A stretch of 64,000 nucleotides of DNA, taken from Paludibaculum fermentans. Lineage in GTDB: Bacteria; Acidobacteriota; Terriglobia; Bryobacterales; Bryobacteraceae. The notes below the pieces were generated by a model that ran no database searches, was not told the DNA's origin, and saw only the letters and a program-made list of their open reading frames with translations. Made by a program: the position numbers and the translations under genes. The stretch is from assembly GCF_015277775.1 (NCBI RefSeq), contig NZ_CP063849.1, positions 7,827,501-7,891,500 of the forward strand. The letters are read 5' to 3'. Below, in pieces: positions 53,220 to 61,795 of this stretch. How positions within the stretch are numbered: the first letter of the stretch is position 1; each line of letters starts with the position of its first letter.

Positions 53220-53792
53220 TCACTGGCGCTCAAAACGAACAACCACGCAGCCCGGCTCCTCAAGCTCCACACGGCCGGACTCGCATGATGTGAGCGCCAC
53301 GGAGCGCGTGCAGATGCCGGTAGTGGAAAAGCCGGCGGCGAACATCCCGAAAGGGCCAAAGCCGTTGCCCATTCGAGGCTTCTCCTTGATCGTGCCATGA
53401 AGCTCCGCACGGGTCAGCACGTAGCCCACCAGGATCACCGGTACTCTCGTTCCTGGCAACGGCGTCGATAACGCTTCGAGGTGTCGGCGAAGTTCCGAAG
53501 ACACCACTGAAACGTACAGCGTGTTCGGCCACTCGATCCCGCCTGTCCTCAACGCCGACGGACAACTCTCGCAAGCCGCCCGCAGATCACCCGTCTTGAC
53601 ATCAAGGGTGCCCGCCACAGAAATCAGCTTGTCTCGGAGCTTCTTCGCATGCAGCACGACATCGCAAACGCTCCGGACCCTCAGTCCCGCACGGCCTGGT
53701 TTTGTCTCGGGCTTCTGGGCCCAACAGGAGGCGGCTACACCAACCAGGAGGACCAATGAGATAATTCTGGGAACCCAGGATTCCGATTGCAT
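53220..53792 (-). CDS. Secreted hypothetical protein
   Basis: 190 residues with signal peptide (RIISLVLLVGVAASCWA). The body ('RVRSVCDVVLHAKKLRDKLISVAGTLDVKTG...RVPVILVGYVLTRAEL') resembles small OB-fold-like beta barrels in which 'V..A..LRDK.I.V.G' opens the fold. Cys residues suggest disulfides. No function recognised. Confidence 0.65.
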   Translation of the reverse strand: MQSESWVPRIISLVLLVGVAASCWAQKPETKPGRAGLRVRSVCDVVLHAKKLRDKLISVAGTLDVKTGDLRAACESCPSALRTGGIEWPNTLYVSVVSSELRRHLEALSTPLPGTRVPVILVGYVLTRAELHGTIKEKPRMGNGFGPFGMFAAGFSTTGICTRSVALTSCESGRVELEEPGCVVVRFERQ

Positions 53793-54294
53793 GGATCCAG
53801 TGAATCACGACTCGCGAAGCTCCGCCCGATTGCGTGGGAGGCGTGGACGCAACAACACACGCGCGCTTGCGCGGTCACTGCCAATCAGCGCGATCAGGCG
53901 CCTCACCCCGGCCGCTACAAATCAAGCGGGACGAGGACTGCCGCTATCTACTGCGGCCTCCAGCGGCACTGTCGCAGCCGGCTTTGGACGGTTGTCCGGA
54001 CACCGGCCCTATGGCGCGCACACCTCCCTTGTTTGGTGAAGCTCGCAGGATCGGCGTCTCCGGCATGGGTCCGCCTGGCCACACTCCAGGGGTTGAGCTG
54101 GAAACAGGCCAGACCGGAGCAGGCAACTGCGTTCCACACCCCAGCCCCTCACCGTGCTGGCCGGCGCAGCATCACCACTGTCCGGAATACGTCGAGCCGA
54201 ACTGCACGATGTGAAAGACCCGGTCGAAACGGTCCCTCTCCTCCTGTTGATAATCCAGAGGGGCACGCGACTTGTCAAACTAGGAGCAGTTGAA
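53793..54294. other. Intergenic region without recognisable gene, ~500 bp
   Basis: Overlapping frames on both strands are open for up to ~165 codons, but none looks like protein: composition is skewed to Arg/Pro/Ser/Thr and there is no ribosome site. The promoter of the 54295 gene should be here. It may be the decayed 5' side of a former gene. Confidence 0.4.
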
Positions 54295-55284
54295 ATGAAG
54301 CTCTGTCAAACAACCGCACGGATCTCGTGCCATGGCATATCAACACTGGTTTGGGATGAAGAAGACCTTGTTGATGTCACCAGCAATCAGCGCATCCACC
54401 TGGATGGGTCCGTAACCCAATCCCAGTTTGGACTTGCGTACGAGTTCGACCGGGCAGTCTGTCTCCGGGAATCTCGCAGTTTTTGGGCTGTCGCCTACGC
54501 GAATAGGGGTACTGCCGCAGCTCTAATGAAGAATGGGAAGTTCCATCGACAGCTCAATCGCGACTTCAATCACGCGGAGTGGTTTGATTACCCGGTCACC
54601 CTCGCGCCGCGTGCAGATGGTCGGATCGTGGTCATTCACTGCCCACGATCCTATAACACCCTGGAGTTTGAAGATGCTGAGACAGGAGAGATCCTGGAAG
54701 TTAAGACGTCCGAGGGGATGGAGTTTCACTCGCGTCTGGCGGTTTCGCCGAATGGACGATTCCTCCTCAGCGCAGGATGGTTTTGGCATCCCTTGTGTGG
54801 CGTATGGCTCTGCGCCCTGCAGGAGTCGCCAGATGGGATGCCTGGATCGAACGAACTGGCCTTTTCGTATGGATACGAGTTTGATTCTGCAGCGTTCCTC
54901 GATGACGATCGTCTGGTTCTGACTACCACCGCGGAAGGAGTAAACACAGGAATCCCGAAGACGGGGCTTGGATCGCTGAAGTTGGGTGTTTGGAAGATCT
55001 CGGAAACAAAATGGATCTCGACTGCAGATCTGGCGGAGCCCTCGGGATTGATCATGCCTTGGCAAGACTGGGTTATCTCTTTTTATGGGCATCCAAAGGC
55101 GATTGAGCTAACAACTGGAGCCGTTGTCCATCGATGGGATCAAGTCAATTCTGGTCGTCAGGTGGGGGCCATTGATCTGGGGGACCCATCGCCACCCCTG
55201 GTTGCCCTCGACCCACGGGGAGGACGGTTCGCGGTGAGTGGCCCCGATGGCATAACGGTGGTGACCCTCTCGTCCACCGCTTGA
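54295..55284 (+). CDS. Hypothetical protein, beta-propeller/WD40-like
   Basis: 329 residues from ATG 54295, with AGGAG at 54282-54286. GC content is visibly lower than in neighbouring genes. Repeating blade-like units end with patterns such as 'FHSRLAVSPNGRFLLSAGWFWHPLCGVWL' and 'PPLVALDPRGGRFAVSGPDGITVVTLS', typical of WD40/YVTN propellers. No signal peptide, so cytosolic. Composition and isolation suggest acquisition by transfer. The function is unknown. Confidence 0.7.
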   Translation: MKLCQTTARISCHGISTLVWDEEDLVDVTSNQRIHLDGSVTQSQFGLAYEFDRAVCLRESRSFWAVAYANRGTAAALMKNGKFHRQLNRDFNHAEWFDYPVTLAPRADGRIVVIHCPRSYNTLEFEDAETGEILEVKTSEGMEFHSRLAVSPNGRFLLSAGWFWHPLCGVWLCALQESPDGMPGSNELAFSYGYEFDSAAFLDDDRLVLTTTAEGVNTGIPKTGLGSLKLGVWKISETKWISTADLAEPSGLIMPWQDWVISFYGHPKAIELTTGAVVHRWDQVNSGRQVGAIDLGDPSPPLVALDPRGGRFAVSGPDGITVVTLSSTA

Positions 55285-55400
55285 GGATCCTTTGCCGAAA
55301 GTGTCAGGCGCGCGTTGTTCGCAAACTGATTCCACGATCTCTGACAGTTCAAACACCGTCAACGAGCGCGAATGCCACGCCCACCCCCGCGACCTCAGGT

Positions 55401-55424
55401 GATAACGTCAACAGATAACGTCAA
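55401..55424. repeat. Tandem direct repeat GATAACGTCAA
   Basis: Two identical 11-nt copies with a 13-bp period. They could be a protein-binding iteron or a short slippage product. No neighbouring gene explains them. Confidence 0.5.
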
Positions 55425-55554
55425 AACCGAATCATCCTCCCCGGCAATCATGTCCTAATCCGCCACCCCCATCCTCGACCTCGAGCAACCCCCGCCGCCC
55501 TTCAGCAAGCCAACCATTAGGGGCGGCGCCAAACAACTGCACATCCCAGCTTAT

Positions 55555-55596
55555 GTGGGGCAGAGTTTGTTCTGCGCGGAGCTTTGGCTCCGCCCC
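55555..55596. repeat. Paired-hairpin intergenic element, copy 1
   Basis: GTGGGGC, then a first stem GCAGA/TCTGC with loop GTTTGT, then a second stem GGAGC/GCTCC with loop TTTG, closing with GCCCC. The layout and several bases match 58337-58376. Similar two-hairpin elements act as REP-like intergenic repeats in other genomes. Confidence 0.55.
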
Positions 55597-56096
55597 TCAG
55601 GAACACAGCAAACTTCGGCGTCCTTGTTGCTCCCGCCCCATACCGCTCGCAGTTGCAGAATCCGCGGCCGCCATCCGCGGTGTGGCCGTCATGCCCTCCT
55701 TACCAAACGGCGCCCTTGCCACTCTCAGGGCAGGCGGCCATCCGTCCAAGTGGATTGCATCCGAGTGGCCGGCGGTCCACTTGGTAGCCGAAAGCGGCGG
55801 TCTCAACGGCCGTTTCCCCCAGTCCGCTGGCCAGTCAGCGATGACAAAGGAATGGGGACCTTCGGGAACAGGCCATCAGTGATTGCGCTCAGTCACCTGC
55901 CCGAGCCCCCAACGGGGCGTCTGAACGCTGAGCCGGATTCGCCCGAAGGGGAAACCCTCGCCTTCCATTCACAGCCGGCATCCGCGGTGCCCGAACCGCC
56001 GATTACCCTGGGCTCCGGTGCAGTGGCAAAACTTGCCCTTCGTGAGACGCGCCCGCTCACCTCGGCCGCTCCTCCTCACCGTTTTCCCAATCGCCC

Positions 56097-56534
56097 TCAC
56101 CCGAGCTCCTGCGCCAGTCCAATGAGCAGCCCTTCCGGCCCGCGAAGATAACAGAGCCGGTACGAGTCTTGATACCGGACGACGTCGCCAACCAGTTGCG
56201 CGCCGCGCCGGCGGAGCCGTTCCAGTGTCTCGTCGATGTCGTCCACCGCGAACATGACGCGTAGGTAGCCGAGAGCGTTCACGGGAGCATTCCGGTGATC
56301 CGCGATGACAGGCGGCGCAAGAAAGCGGGAGAGCTCCAGCCGGCTGTGGCCGTCCGGTGTGCGCAGCATGGCAATCTCGACGCGCTGACCGTCCAGGCCC
56401 GTGACGCGTCCTGCCCACTCCCCTTCAATCGTGGCCCGCCCTTCGAGCTCAAGGCCAAGCTCGCGAAAGAAATCAATCGCCCCGCCCAGGTCCTCGACGA
56501 CGATGCCGACATTGTCCATCCGCTTCAAGCCCAT
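56097..56534 (-). CDS. VOC-family protein
   Basis: 145 residues: 'MDNVGIVVEDLGGAIDFFRELGLELEGRA', 'IAMLRTPDGHSRLELSRFLAPP', 'RVMFAVDDIDETLERLRRRGAQLVGDVVRYQDSYRLCYLRGPEGLLIGLAQEL'. The His in 'NVGIVV' position is replaced by Val but 'RLELSRF' keeps an acidic ligand; the C-terminal ligand position is 'IGLAQE'. Resembles glyoxalase-like hydrolases/isomerases of uncertain substrate. Cytosolic and monocistronic. Confidence 0.87.
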   Translation of the reverse strand: MGLKRMDNVGIVVEDLGGAIDFFRELGLELEGRATIEGEWAGRVTGLDGQRVEIAMLRTPDGHSRLELSRFLAPPVIADHRNAPVNALGYLRVMFAVDDIDETLERLRRRGAQLVGDVVRYQDSYRLCYLRGPEGLLIGLAQELG

Positions 56535-56733
56535 CCGTCCAATCTACAGGCTGCCGTCGAATCCGGCAACGAACTCAATTGGCAAAGCCGGAGCACAAGT
56601 GATACCCGAAAGCCCGCGGGGGCGCGCCCGGATCGCGCTGACCCGAGGCCCATCACACGCCGCCAGGAAACGGAACTGCCGGTCGTGGCGGCGGCCTGTG
56701 GGCATCCGTCCGGAGCTCCAGTGCTGGAAGCTT

Positions 56734-56776
56734 GCTCCTGGAAAGCGCCCGGGCGCAAGCGGGTCGAATCCCGCGC
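56734..56776 (+). other. tRNA-Ser(GGA)-like 3' half or terminator hairpins
   Basis: CTGGAAA (56738-56744) matches the anticodon loop of tRNA-Ser(GGA). It is followed by the perfect palindrome GCGCCCGGGCGC (56745-56756), in place of a variable arm, and by GCGGG-TCGAAT-CCCGC (56759-56774), a T-arm with one base missing from the loop. No acceptor or D-arm partner is found upstream, so no functional tRNA. It may be a tRNA relic or simply hairpins after the minus-strand gene. Confidence 0.25.
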
Positions 56777-58183
56777 TTAGAAGCGCAGCACCACCATCGT
56801 CATGTCATCGTGCTGCGGCACGCCGCCGGCAAAGGCGTCGGCCGCGCGAAACAGGTGCTGCAGCAACTCCTCGGCGTTCAGGTCCGCGTGCGCCTGCGCT
56901 TCGGCGATCATTCGGTCTTCCCCCCACTCATCGTCCGCGGCGTTCATGGCTTCGCTGATGCCATCGGTAAAGCCCAGCAGAATATCGCCGGGGAGCAGCG
57001 GAAACGTCTGCTCCTGGTACCCCGCGCCGGCAAACAGCCCAATGACGGGGCCTCCGTCTCCCAGGCGAAACACCCGCCAGGAGCCTTCTTCTTTGCGCAG
57101 CACCGCCGGAGGATTGTGTCCGCCATTCACGTAATGCAGCGTGCGCGAAACGCAGTCCAGCTCGGCGTAGAAGAACGTGGCATAGCGGTTGGAGCCGGAT
57201 GCGCCGTGGAGCAAGCGGTTCACATTGGCCATCTTGGTCCCCAGGTCCCCGGAGCCGCTCAGCACCTGGCCCCGCAGGCTGGCGTGCAGGCTGGCCATCA
57301 ACAACGCGGCGGACATGCCCTTGCCGCTAATGTCGCCAATCGCGATCCCCAGGCGCTCGCAGCTGCGCGCCCCGCCTCCGCCGGCGGATGAGAGGCTTTC
57401 GCCAGACGCCTGCCCAGCTTGGGCCGGCGCGACATCGCGGATGTCGATCAGGTCATAGTAGTCGCCCCCCACCGCCTGGGCGGGCCTGCAGTGCGCCGCC
57501 ATCTCTACCCCCGCAACGTGGGGGATCACCTGCGGGAACAGGCGCTCCTGCACCTCACGGGCAATCTCGAACTCGCGTTCCAGCTTGGCGCGCGACAAGG
57601 CCTCCTCGGTCAGCGTGGGAATCAGCTTGTAGACGTTGACCAGGATGCCCGACGGCAAAGCCCTGGAACTGCCCAGCGCGAATCCGCGGGGCAGGGATCC
57701 GCCCTCGAAAAGGCGCTTGCCTTTGCCCAGCGCAATCGGATTCACCAGCAGCACCACCTCATCCGCCAGTCCATGAACCAGCAGCGCGGAGATCAGCGAG
57801 ATGCTGCCCGCAACGATCAGATCCGGGCCCTTCCTCGCCTTAATGCGCCGGATGCTCTCAACGAGGTCCGCTCCCACGGCCTCGGAAGGCCCCCATTCCA
57901 GACTCTCCGGCCTGTGAGTGACGACATACTTCGTCGCCGCATTCAGCCGGTCCGCCATCGGACTCTTCGGAGCACTCCGCCAATAGCCCGCCATCAAGTC
58001 GTAGGTTCGGCGGCCAAACAGCATGTCGCAGGTCTTGCCGTACAGCTCGTCCACGATCTGCAACCCGGCAGGCGACCGATACGGCGCCGTCCAGTCGCCG
58101 TAAGGGAAATCGTCACCCGGCCCCGCGGTCATTTGGATGACGCCATCGAGCGAGATATGCTCGATGATCTTGAGTCTGCGCAT
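56777..58183 (-). CDS. Fusion of RibD/DHFR-like domain with SpoIIE-type PP2C phosphatase
   Basis: 468 residues. Residues 1-~190 match the RibD C-terminal/YyaP dihydrofolate-reductase-like domain: 'IIEHISLDGVIQ', 'GKTCDMLFGRRTYDLMAGYW', 'DLIVAGSISLISALLVHGLADEVVLLVNPIALGKGKRLFEGG'. Residues ~195-468 are a SpoIIE/RsbU-type Ser/Thr phosphatase, beginning with the helical linker 'LEREFEIAREVQERLFPQ', and with metal-binding Asp in 'GGDYYDL' (241), 'GDISGKGMSAALLMA' (284), 'DGISEAM' (407) and 'HDDMTMVVLRF' (459-460). It could sense a pterin/nicotinamide-type ligand and drive a partner-switching sigma or anti-sigma pathway. No anti-sigma antagonist is adjacent. Confidence 0.9.
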   Translation of the reverse strand: MRRLKIIEHISLDGVIQMTAGPGDDFPYGDWTAPYRSPAGLQIVDELYGKTCDMLFGRRTYDLMAGYWRSAPKSPMADRLNAATKYVVTHRPESLEWGPSEAVGADLVESIRRIKARKGPDLIVAGSISLISALLVHGLADEVVLLVNPIALGKGKRLFEGGSLPRGFALGSSRALPSGILVNVYKLIPTLTEEALSRAKLEREFEIAREVQERLFPQVIPHVAGVEMAAHCRPAQAVGGDYYDLIDIRDVAPAQAGQASGESLSSAGGGGARSCERLGIAIGDISGKGMSAALLMASLHASLRGQVLSGSGDLGTKMANVNRLLHGASGSNRYATFFYAELDCVSRTLHYVNGGHNPPAVLRKEEGSWRVFRLGDGGPVIGLFAGAGYQEQTFPLLPGDILLGFTDGISEAMNAADDEWGEDRMIAEAQAHADLNAEELLQHLFRAADAFAGGVPQHDDMTMVVLRF

Positions 58184-59079
58184 ATGGAACTACTATAAAG
58201 GCTCGATTTGCGCTTCAGTGAGGAACAACCACGGAGCAAATCCATGAGGAGCGAGCGCCGGAGGGCAGCCCCTCGACCTGGCTTTCAACGCCAACCGTGG
58301 CAATCAACAGCCTCTGCGAACAGGGACCACCACGTTGTGGGGCGGCATTTATGCCGCGTGGGGCTTGAGCCCCGCCAAGTCAAAGCCCAGGAAACTGCTG
58401 CGCAATACTTGCGTGACCCTGAAGGCGGCCGTGCATCGCAACACATGCTCGAATTCGACCTGTGGTGGCCCGGTGATGCCGCGCCAGAAACCCGGCAGCG
58501 CACGCCGGAGGCGCCATGCGACCGCCCGCACGAAACCCCGCTTGCTCGAAGCACTCGCTGGAGAGATCACCGGCGCCGAACACCGTTTCGAGCCCGCCTT
58601 ACTGCACCTGGAAGCCGCACCGGTCCCTCTCGACAAGTCTGGATCCGATTCCGGTGTGGCCGGCTTCGCCGAGAAGCAATGGGCGCGGAGTGGTTCCAAT
58701 GCCGGGCCGCACAACCGCGAAGTAATCCCTTTTAGCACCAGGTCCTCGATCTGCTCCCGCCTTCTGGCTTGCGCACCACCGGGCGAGAACCGTGCCGAAG
58801 CTTCCAAACGAGGGGCCGCCTGCCCCGCACAGCGCAGAAGTCGGCTTGCGGAATCAATCAGGTTCGACTTCCGGAAAAGCCGGCCATCCATTCGTTCAGG
58901 GCGCCGGCCCTTCCCGGGTCGCCGGTGATGGTTCATCGTAACTGTGGCCGGGAACCAGCCCGGCTTCCTATCCACGACCACGCGGTGGAGAAGCTGGAGA
59001 CAACCAGGGTTTCAGGATCGGCGATCTCATGCGGGAGATCGCGGGGGAAACGGCCGGCGCGGCAATCCCGGCCCTTTTC
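58184..59079. other. Gene-free region, ~900 bp
   Basis: No frame resembles a protein, though several are open for 60-200 codons because of the high GC. It contains the second paired-hairpin element (58337-58376). GAAGTCGGCTTG (58837-58848) recurs inverted at 63553-63564. It may be remains of decayed genes. Confidence 0.45.
58337..58376. repeat. Paired-hairpin intergenic element, copy 2
   Basis: GTGGGGC, stem GCGGCA/TGCCGC with loop TTTA, then stem GGGGCT/AGCCCC with loop TG, closing GCC. Same order and start (GTGGGGC) as the element at 55555-55596, with stems changed in a compensatory way. Confidence 0.6.
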
Positions 59080-59301
59080 CTATTTCGCGTACGACTCTAG
59101 ATAGCCGCATCCCGTGCAACGATAAGTCGTGATCTCATAGTGCGGACCGTCCTTGGACTGTACTCCGCGCCAAAAAGACTTCTGCGGTTCGCCCGGCTGC
59201 CATTGCGCCACAACGCTGGATGCGTGATCTTTGTGGTCGAGAATAAACCCTTGTTCCATTTCGCCGTTGCATTTCGGACACTGATTGTGAGATTCCATCA
59301 T
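59080..59301 (-). CDS. Small zinc-ribbon protein (DUF6487-like)
   Basis: 73 residues from ATG 59301 (59298 or 59316 possible). Two Cys pairs, 'CPKCNGEMEQGF' near the start and 'TYRCTGCGYLESYAK' at the end, form a zinc ribbon, with 'WQPGEPQKSFWRG' between them. Such proteins are widespread and unstudied. The gene is isolated, flanked by gene-free DNA. Confidence 0.75.
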   Translation of the reverse strand: MMESHNQCPKCNGEMEQGFILDHKDHASSVVAQWQPGEPQKSFWRGVQSKDGPHYEITTYRCTGCGYLESYAK

Positions 59302-59573
59302 CTCCCCCGGAGCCAACTATCTCGAAGAGCGGCCAGTAGCGTTCAATGCCGGCAAGCTCGTGGCCGGAACTCGTAGGAGGTTCCAGCCTACAACCTCCCT
59401 GACAGGCGGTCAACCAAAGGCTGGAAGACTGTTTAGCAATGAACACCGGCTGAACCGCGCGCCAACAGGAGGTAATTCGGCAGCAGCCCAAGATGCGGAT
59501 GGCCGACGATCTACCCGGAGTCGTCAACTCGCCACTCGTCCTCCAGCCCGACCCGTAAGGTACATGTGTCGAG
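59302..59573. other. Intergenic region with a 19-nt dispersed repeat
   Basis: GCCGACGATCTACCCGGAG (59502-59520) recurs with two changes at 63478-63496. No gene is seen in this interval. Confidence 0.45.
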
Positions 59574-60197
59574 TTACGAGCTTCGGCCAGGGCGATCGGA
59601 ATTGCGAGAAAACCCCTTTGACGAGGATTCGGCAAAAGGCGGTTCACTGAATGGTTCGACCGCGATGCTCTCATAACGCACTTCCAGTACGATCAGGTCG
59701 GTTGTGCCGCCCGGCGCCATGAGTTCTACGCGGTCGCCTTCCGCCGACTTCAGCAAGGCGTGTCCCAGCGGCGAGAGCCAACTGATGTGGTTGCGGTGGA
59801 GATCGACCTCGTCGGAACCCACGATACTGACCACATGTTCGGCACCCTTGGCGTCGGCATAGCGCACAGTGGCTCCAAAGAATACCCTTGCCGAGGCCCG
59901 CTCCGATCTCGGAGCGCCCGGGTCGACCACTTCCGCGGCTTCAATGCGCTTGCGGAGAAAGCGAATCCGGCCATCGATCTGACGCAGGCGCCGCTTCCCG
60001 TACTTATAGTCCGCGTTATCGCTGCGATCGCCGTTGGCGGCTGCCCACGACACCATCTCTGTGACGGCCGGGCGTTCCCTGGTGACGAGAAAGTGATATT
60101 CGTCAGTGAGACGCTTCAGGCCGCCTGGCGTGATGTAGTTCTTGCCCGGCGATTCGGGTTTGTCCGGTTGGGGTTGTCGAGTAAACGCTGTTCGCAC
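59574..60197 (-). CDS. greB: GreA/GreB-family transcription elongation factor
   Basis: 207 residues from GTG 60197. The N-terminal coiled coil is 'KNYITPGGLKRLTDEYHFLVTRERPAVTEMVSWAAANGDRSDNADYKYGKRRLRQIDGRIRFLRKRI', containing the acidic tip 'DRSDNADYKYGK' typical of GreB. The C-terminal FKBP-like domain follows ('VFFGATVRYADAKGAEHVVSIVGSDEVD', 'SWLSPLGHALLKSAEGD'). GreB stimulates cleavage of backtracked RNA by RNA polymerase. The C-terminal ~20 residues (Ser/Pro/Glu-rich) extend past the usual end. Confidence 0.9.
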   Translation of the reverse strand: MRTAFTRQPQPDKPESPGKNYITPGGLKRLTDEYHFLVTRERPAVTEMVSWAAANGDRSDNADYKYGKRRLRQIDGRIRFLRKRIEAAEVVDPGAPRSERASARVFFGATVRYADAKGAEHVVSIVGSDEVDLHRNHISWLSPLGHALLKSAEGDRVELMAPGGTTDLIVLEVRYESIAVEPFSEPPFAESSSKGFSRNSDRPGRSS

Positions 60198-60877
60198 TGA
60201 TGAGTCCGTCCCGCGCGAATCTCGCGGATGAACCAGGGGCCACGAAAAAGCGGCGCGGAAAGCACCGCGGATGTCCGAGTTCCCTGGGAGGCGTGCCTCT
60301 ACTTACCGATTCTTTCACGTTCTGAAATCCACGTTGACCTGACCCGCCGCCCCGGGGGGCTCGCGCGCGAAGGCACGCCGATGGCAGAAGGCCGCCCGGC
60401 GCGTGCGATTTGCCGGCGAAGCACGGGCAAACCGGAAATTGGGCGGCCAAGGTTCTTCGGCAGGTCTCAACTTCCCCCTTGGCGACAACCCACCCGGCGG
60501 CGACGGGAAAGAATACGTGGTCAACGTGGATCTGATCGGAGGTCACGCTGCATTGGCAGGCCTGGAAAACGAGGTCCGAAGAGTGTAGCCATCCGCGCCC
60601 GTGCCTATCAGTCTGTGGCGGAAGTCCCGCTAGCCGCGCGGCAAGGGCTTGCGAGCCCAGGGCGCGAAGAGCCGGCCGAACTAGTGCCGGCCACTCGGAG
60701 GCCGGCTCGACACTGCCATGGGCCGCAACCCCTTGTCGCCCTTTGGGTTCGCGCCGCCGCCGGCCTTCCTCCCAGAAAAGGCAACTCTCTTCGGAGCGGT
60801 TTCGAAACTGCACTTGAGCTGCCATTCTGGTTCCGGCGGCGGTGCGAACGCGGCTGCGCGACTTCCGCCACAGGCTG
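60198..60877. other. Gene-free region, ~680 bp, with a 42-nt dispersed repeat
   Basis: No coding frame is convincing. Positions 60439-60480 are nearly identical to 62766-62806. Several GCCGGC-rich inverted segments lie around 60670-60710. Confidence 0.45.
60439..60480 (+). repeat. Dispersed 42-nt repeat, copy A
   Basis: Starts TTGGGCGGCCAAGGTTC and continues to CTCAACTTCCCCCTT. The second copy at 62766-62806 differs by two substitutions and one C. Similarity fades gradually on both sides (GCAAAC about 10 bp before, CCGGCGG about 15 bp after), so the element may be longer. Confidence 0.75.
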
Positions 60878-61309
60878 CTATACCCCCGTCGTCCGAAGGC
60901 GCCGTTTCAAGGCGAAATAGGCGATCCAGCACACAGCTCCAGCCACAAGGGCCGGTCCAAGGCGGGCAGGATAATGGAACAGCAGAAGCCGGACGTGGAG
61001 GGGGCGGAACGTGATCTCCACCGCCAGGGCGATCGCCGTGAACGCTATAGCCAAAGCAAACAGCCAGCGCAGGGCAGCCAGCATGCGTTGCGTGCGGCGC
61101 AAGACGAGCATCTCCACCTCCGGCGAAAGCGGCGGCGGCAAAGCCGGACCGAGAATTTCACTGCTGATGCGCTGCCGGCGCGCTTGCTCAGCGAGTTCGG
61201 GATTCTGGTCGAGGTAAGATTCCAGCCAGTCCCGCGTTTCCGGACTGGTCTCATTGGCGAAATAAAGCGGTAACAGGTCTAGAACTACTTCCTTCGGAAT
61301 GTTCGTCAT
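60878..61309 (-). CDS. Putative anti-sigma factor, membrane protein
   Basis: 143 residues; its ATG overlaps the sigma gene stop by 4 bp. The N-terminal region ('EVVLDLLPLYFANETSPETRDWLESYLDQNPELAEQARRQ') looks like an anti-sigma domain of the zf-HC2 type but lacks the H-x3-C-x2-C zinc motif. Two hydrophobic segments follow (~80-102, ~117-135). It probably holds the ECF sigma factor at the membrane. The assignment rests largely on gene context. Confidence 0.75.
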   Translation of the reverse strand: MTNIPKEVVLDLLPLYFANETSPETRDWLESYLDQNPELAEQARRQRISSEILGPALPPPLSPEVEMLVLRRTQRMLAALRWLFALAIAFTAIALAVEITFRPLHVRLLLFHYPARLGPALVAGAVCWIAYFALKRRLRTTGV

Positions 61310-61782
61310 TTGGGATGCTCCAGTTGGCTCAACGCGAGCCGCGCACGGTGGATTTTCATTTTCACAGCGGGGAGGGAAATTCCCAGCGCCCGCGCAATGT
61401 CGCCATACGGTACGCCTTCAAAGGCGCTCATTAGCAATGCCGCGCGATCGAGTTCCGGAAGTTGCTGCAGTCGGTCCATGACGGCCGAATACGCTGCCTT
61501 CCTTTCGGCCTCCAACTCGGGCCCAGGCGAAGGATCGCGGATGTCCTCGTCGAGCGCCCTTGCCCGGGATGCCTTGCGCAATTGCTGTAGGAAGAGGTTG
61601 CGGGCAATGGTGAGTAGGTATCCCTTGACAGTGGCCATCTCGAGCGGCTGCACCGCGGTCCAGGCGCGCACGAACGTCTCGGAGGTGATATCTTCGGCGT
61701 CAGCGCGGTTGCCGGAAAGATACAGAGCGAAGCGAAAGACTTCAGGCGAATACTTCGCATACATAACGCTCAGATCAGTCAT
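61306..61782 (-). CDS. ECF sigma factor
   Basis: 158 residues from ATG 61782. Region 2: 'YSPEVFRFALYLSGNRADAEDITSETFVRAWTAVQPLEMATVKGYLLTIARNLFLQQLRK'. Region 4: 'LPELDRAALLMSAFEGVPYGDIARALGISLPAVKMKIHRARLAL'. It is translationally coupled to the anti-sigma gene downstream and begins 13 bp after the CPBP protease gene, making a three-gene operon. The inducing signal is unknown. Confidence 0.92.
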   Translation of the reverse strand: MTDLSVMYAKYSPEVFRFALYLSGNRADAEDITSETFVRAWTAVQPLEMATVKGYLLTIARNLFLQQLRKASRARALDEDIRDPSPGPELEAERKAAYSAVMDRLQQLPELDRAALLMSAFEGVPYGDIARALGISLPAVKMKIHRARLALSQLEHPK

Positions 61783-61795
61783 TGGAGAATGCGTC

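Larger units (their letters stand above)
55285..56096. other. Gene-free region, ~810 bp, with short repeats
   Basis: No coding frame is convincing. It contains a direct repeat GATAACGTCAA at 55401-55411 and 55414-55424, and a paired-hairpin element at 55555-55596. The remainder reads like scrambled GC-rich sequence, perhaps a decayed gene. Confidence 0.5.

Noticed and set aside
54154-54294. Longer start for the propeller-like protein
   Set aside because: The 47 extra residues show no conservation-like pattern; AGGAG at 54282-54286 clearly supports ATG 54295.
55553-55882. Short plus-strand frame in the gene-free region
   Set aside because: It starts inside the paired-hairpin element and encodes a low-complexity Arg/Pro/Ser peptide; no ribosome site.
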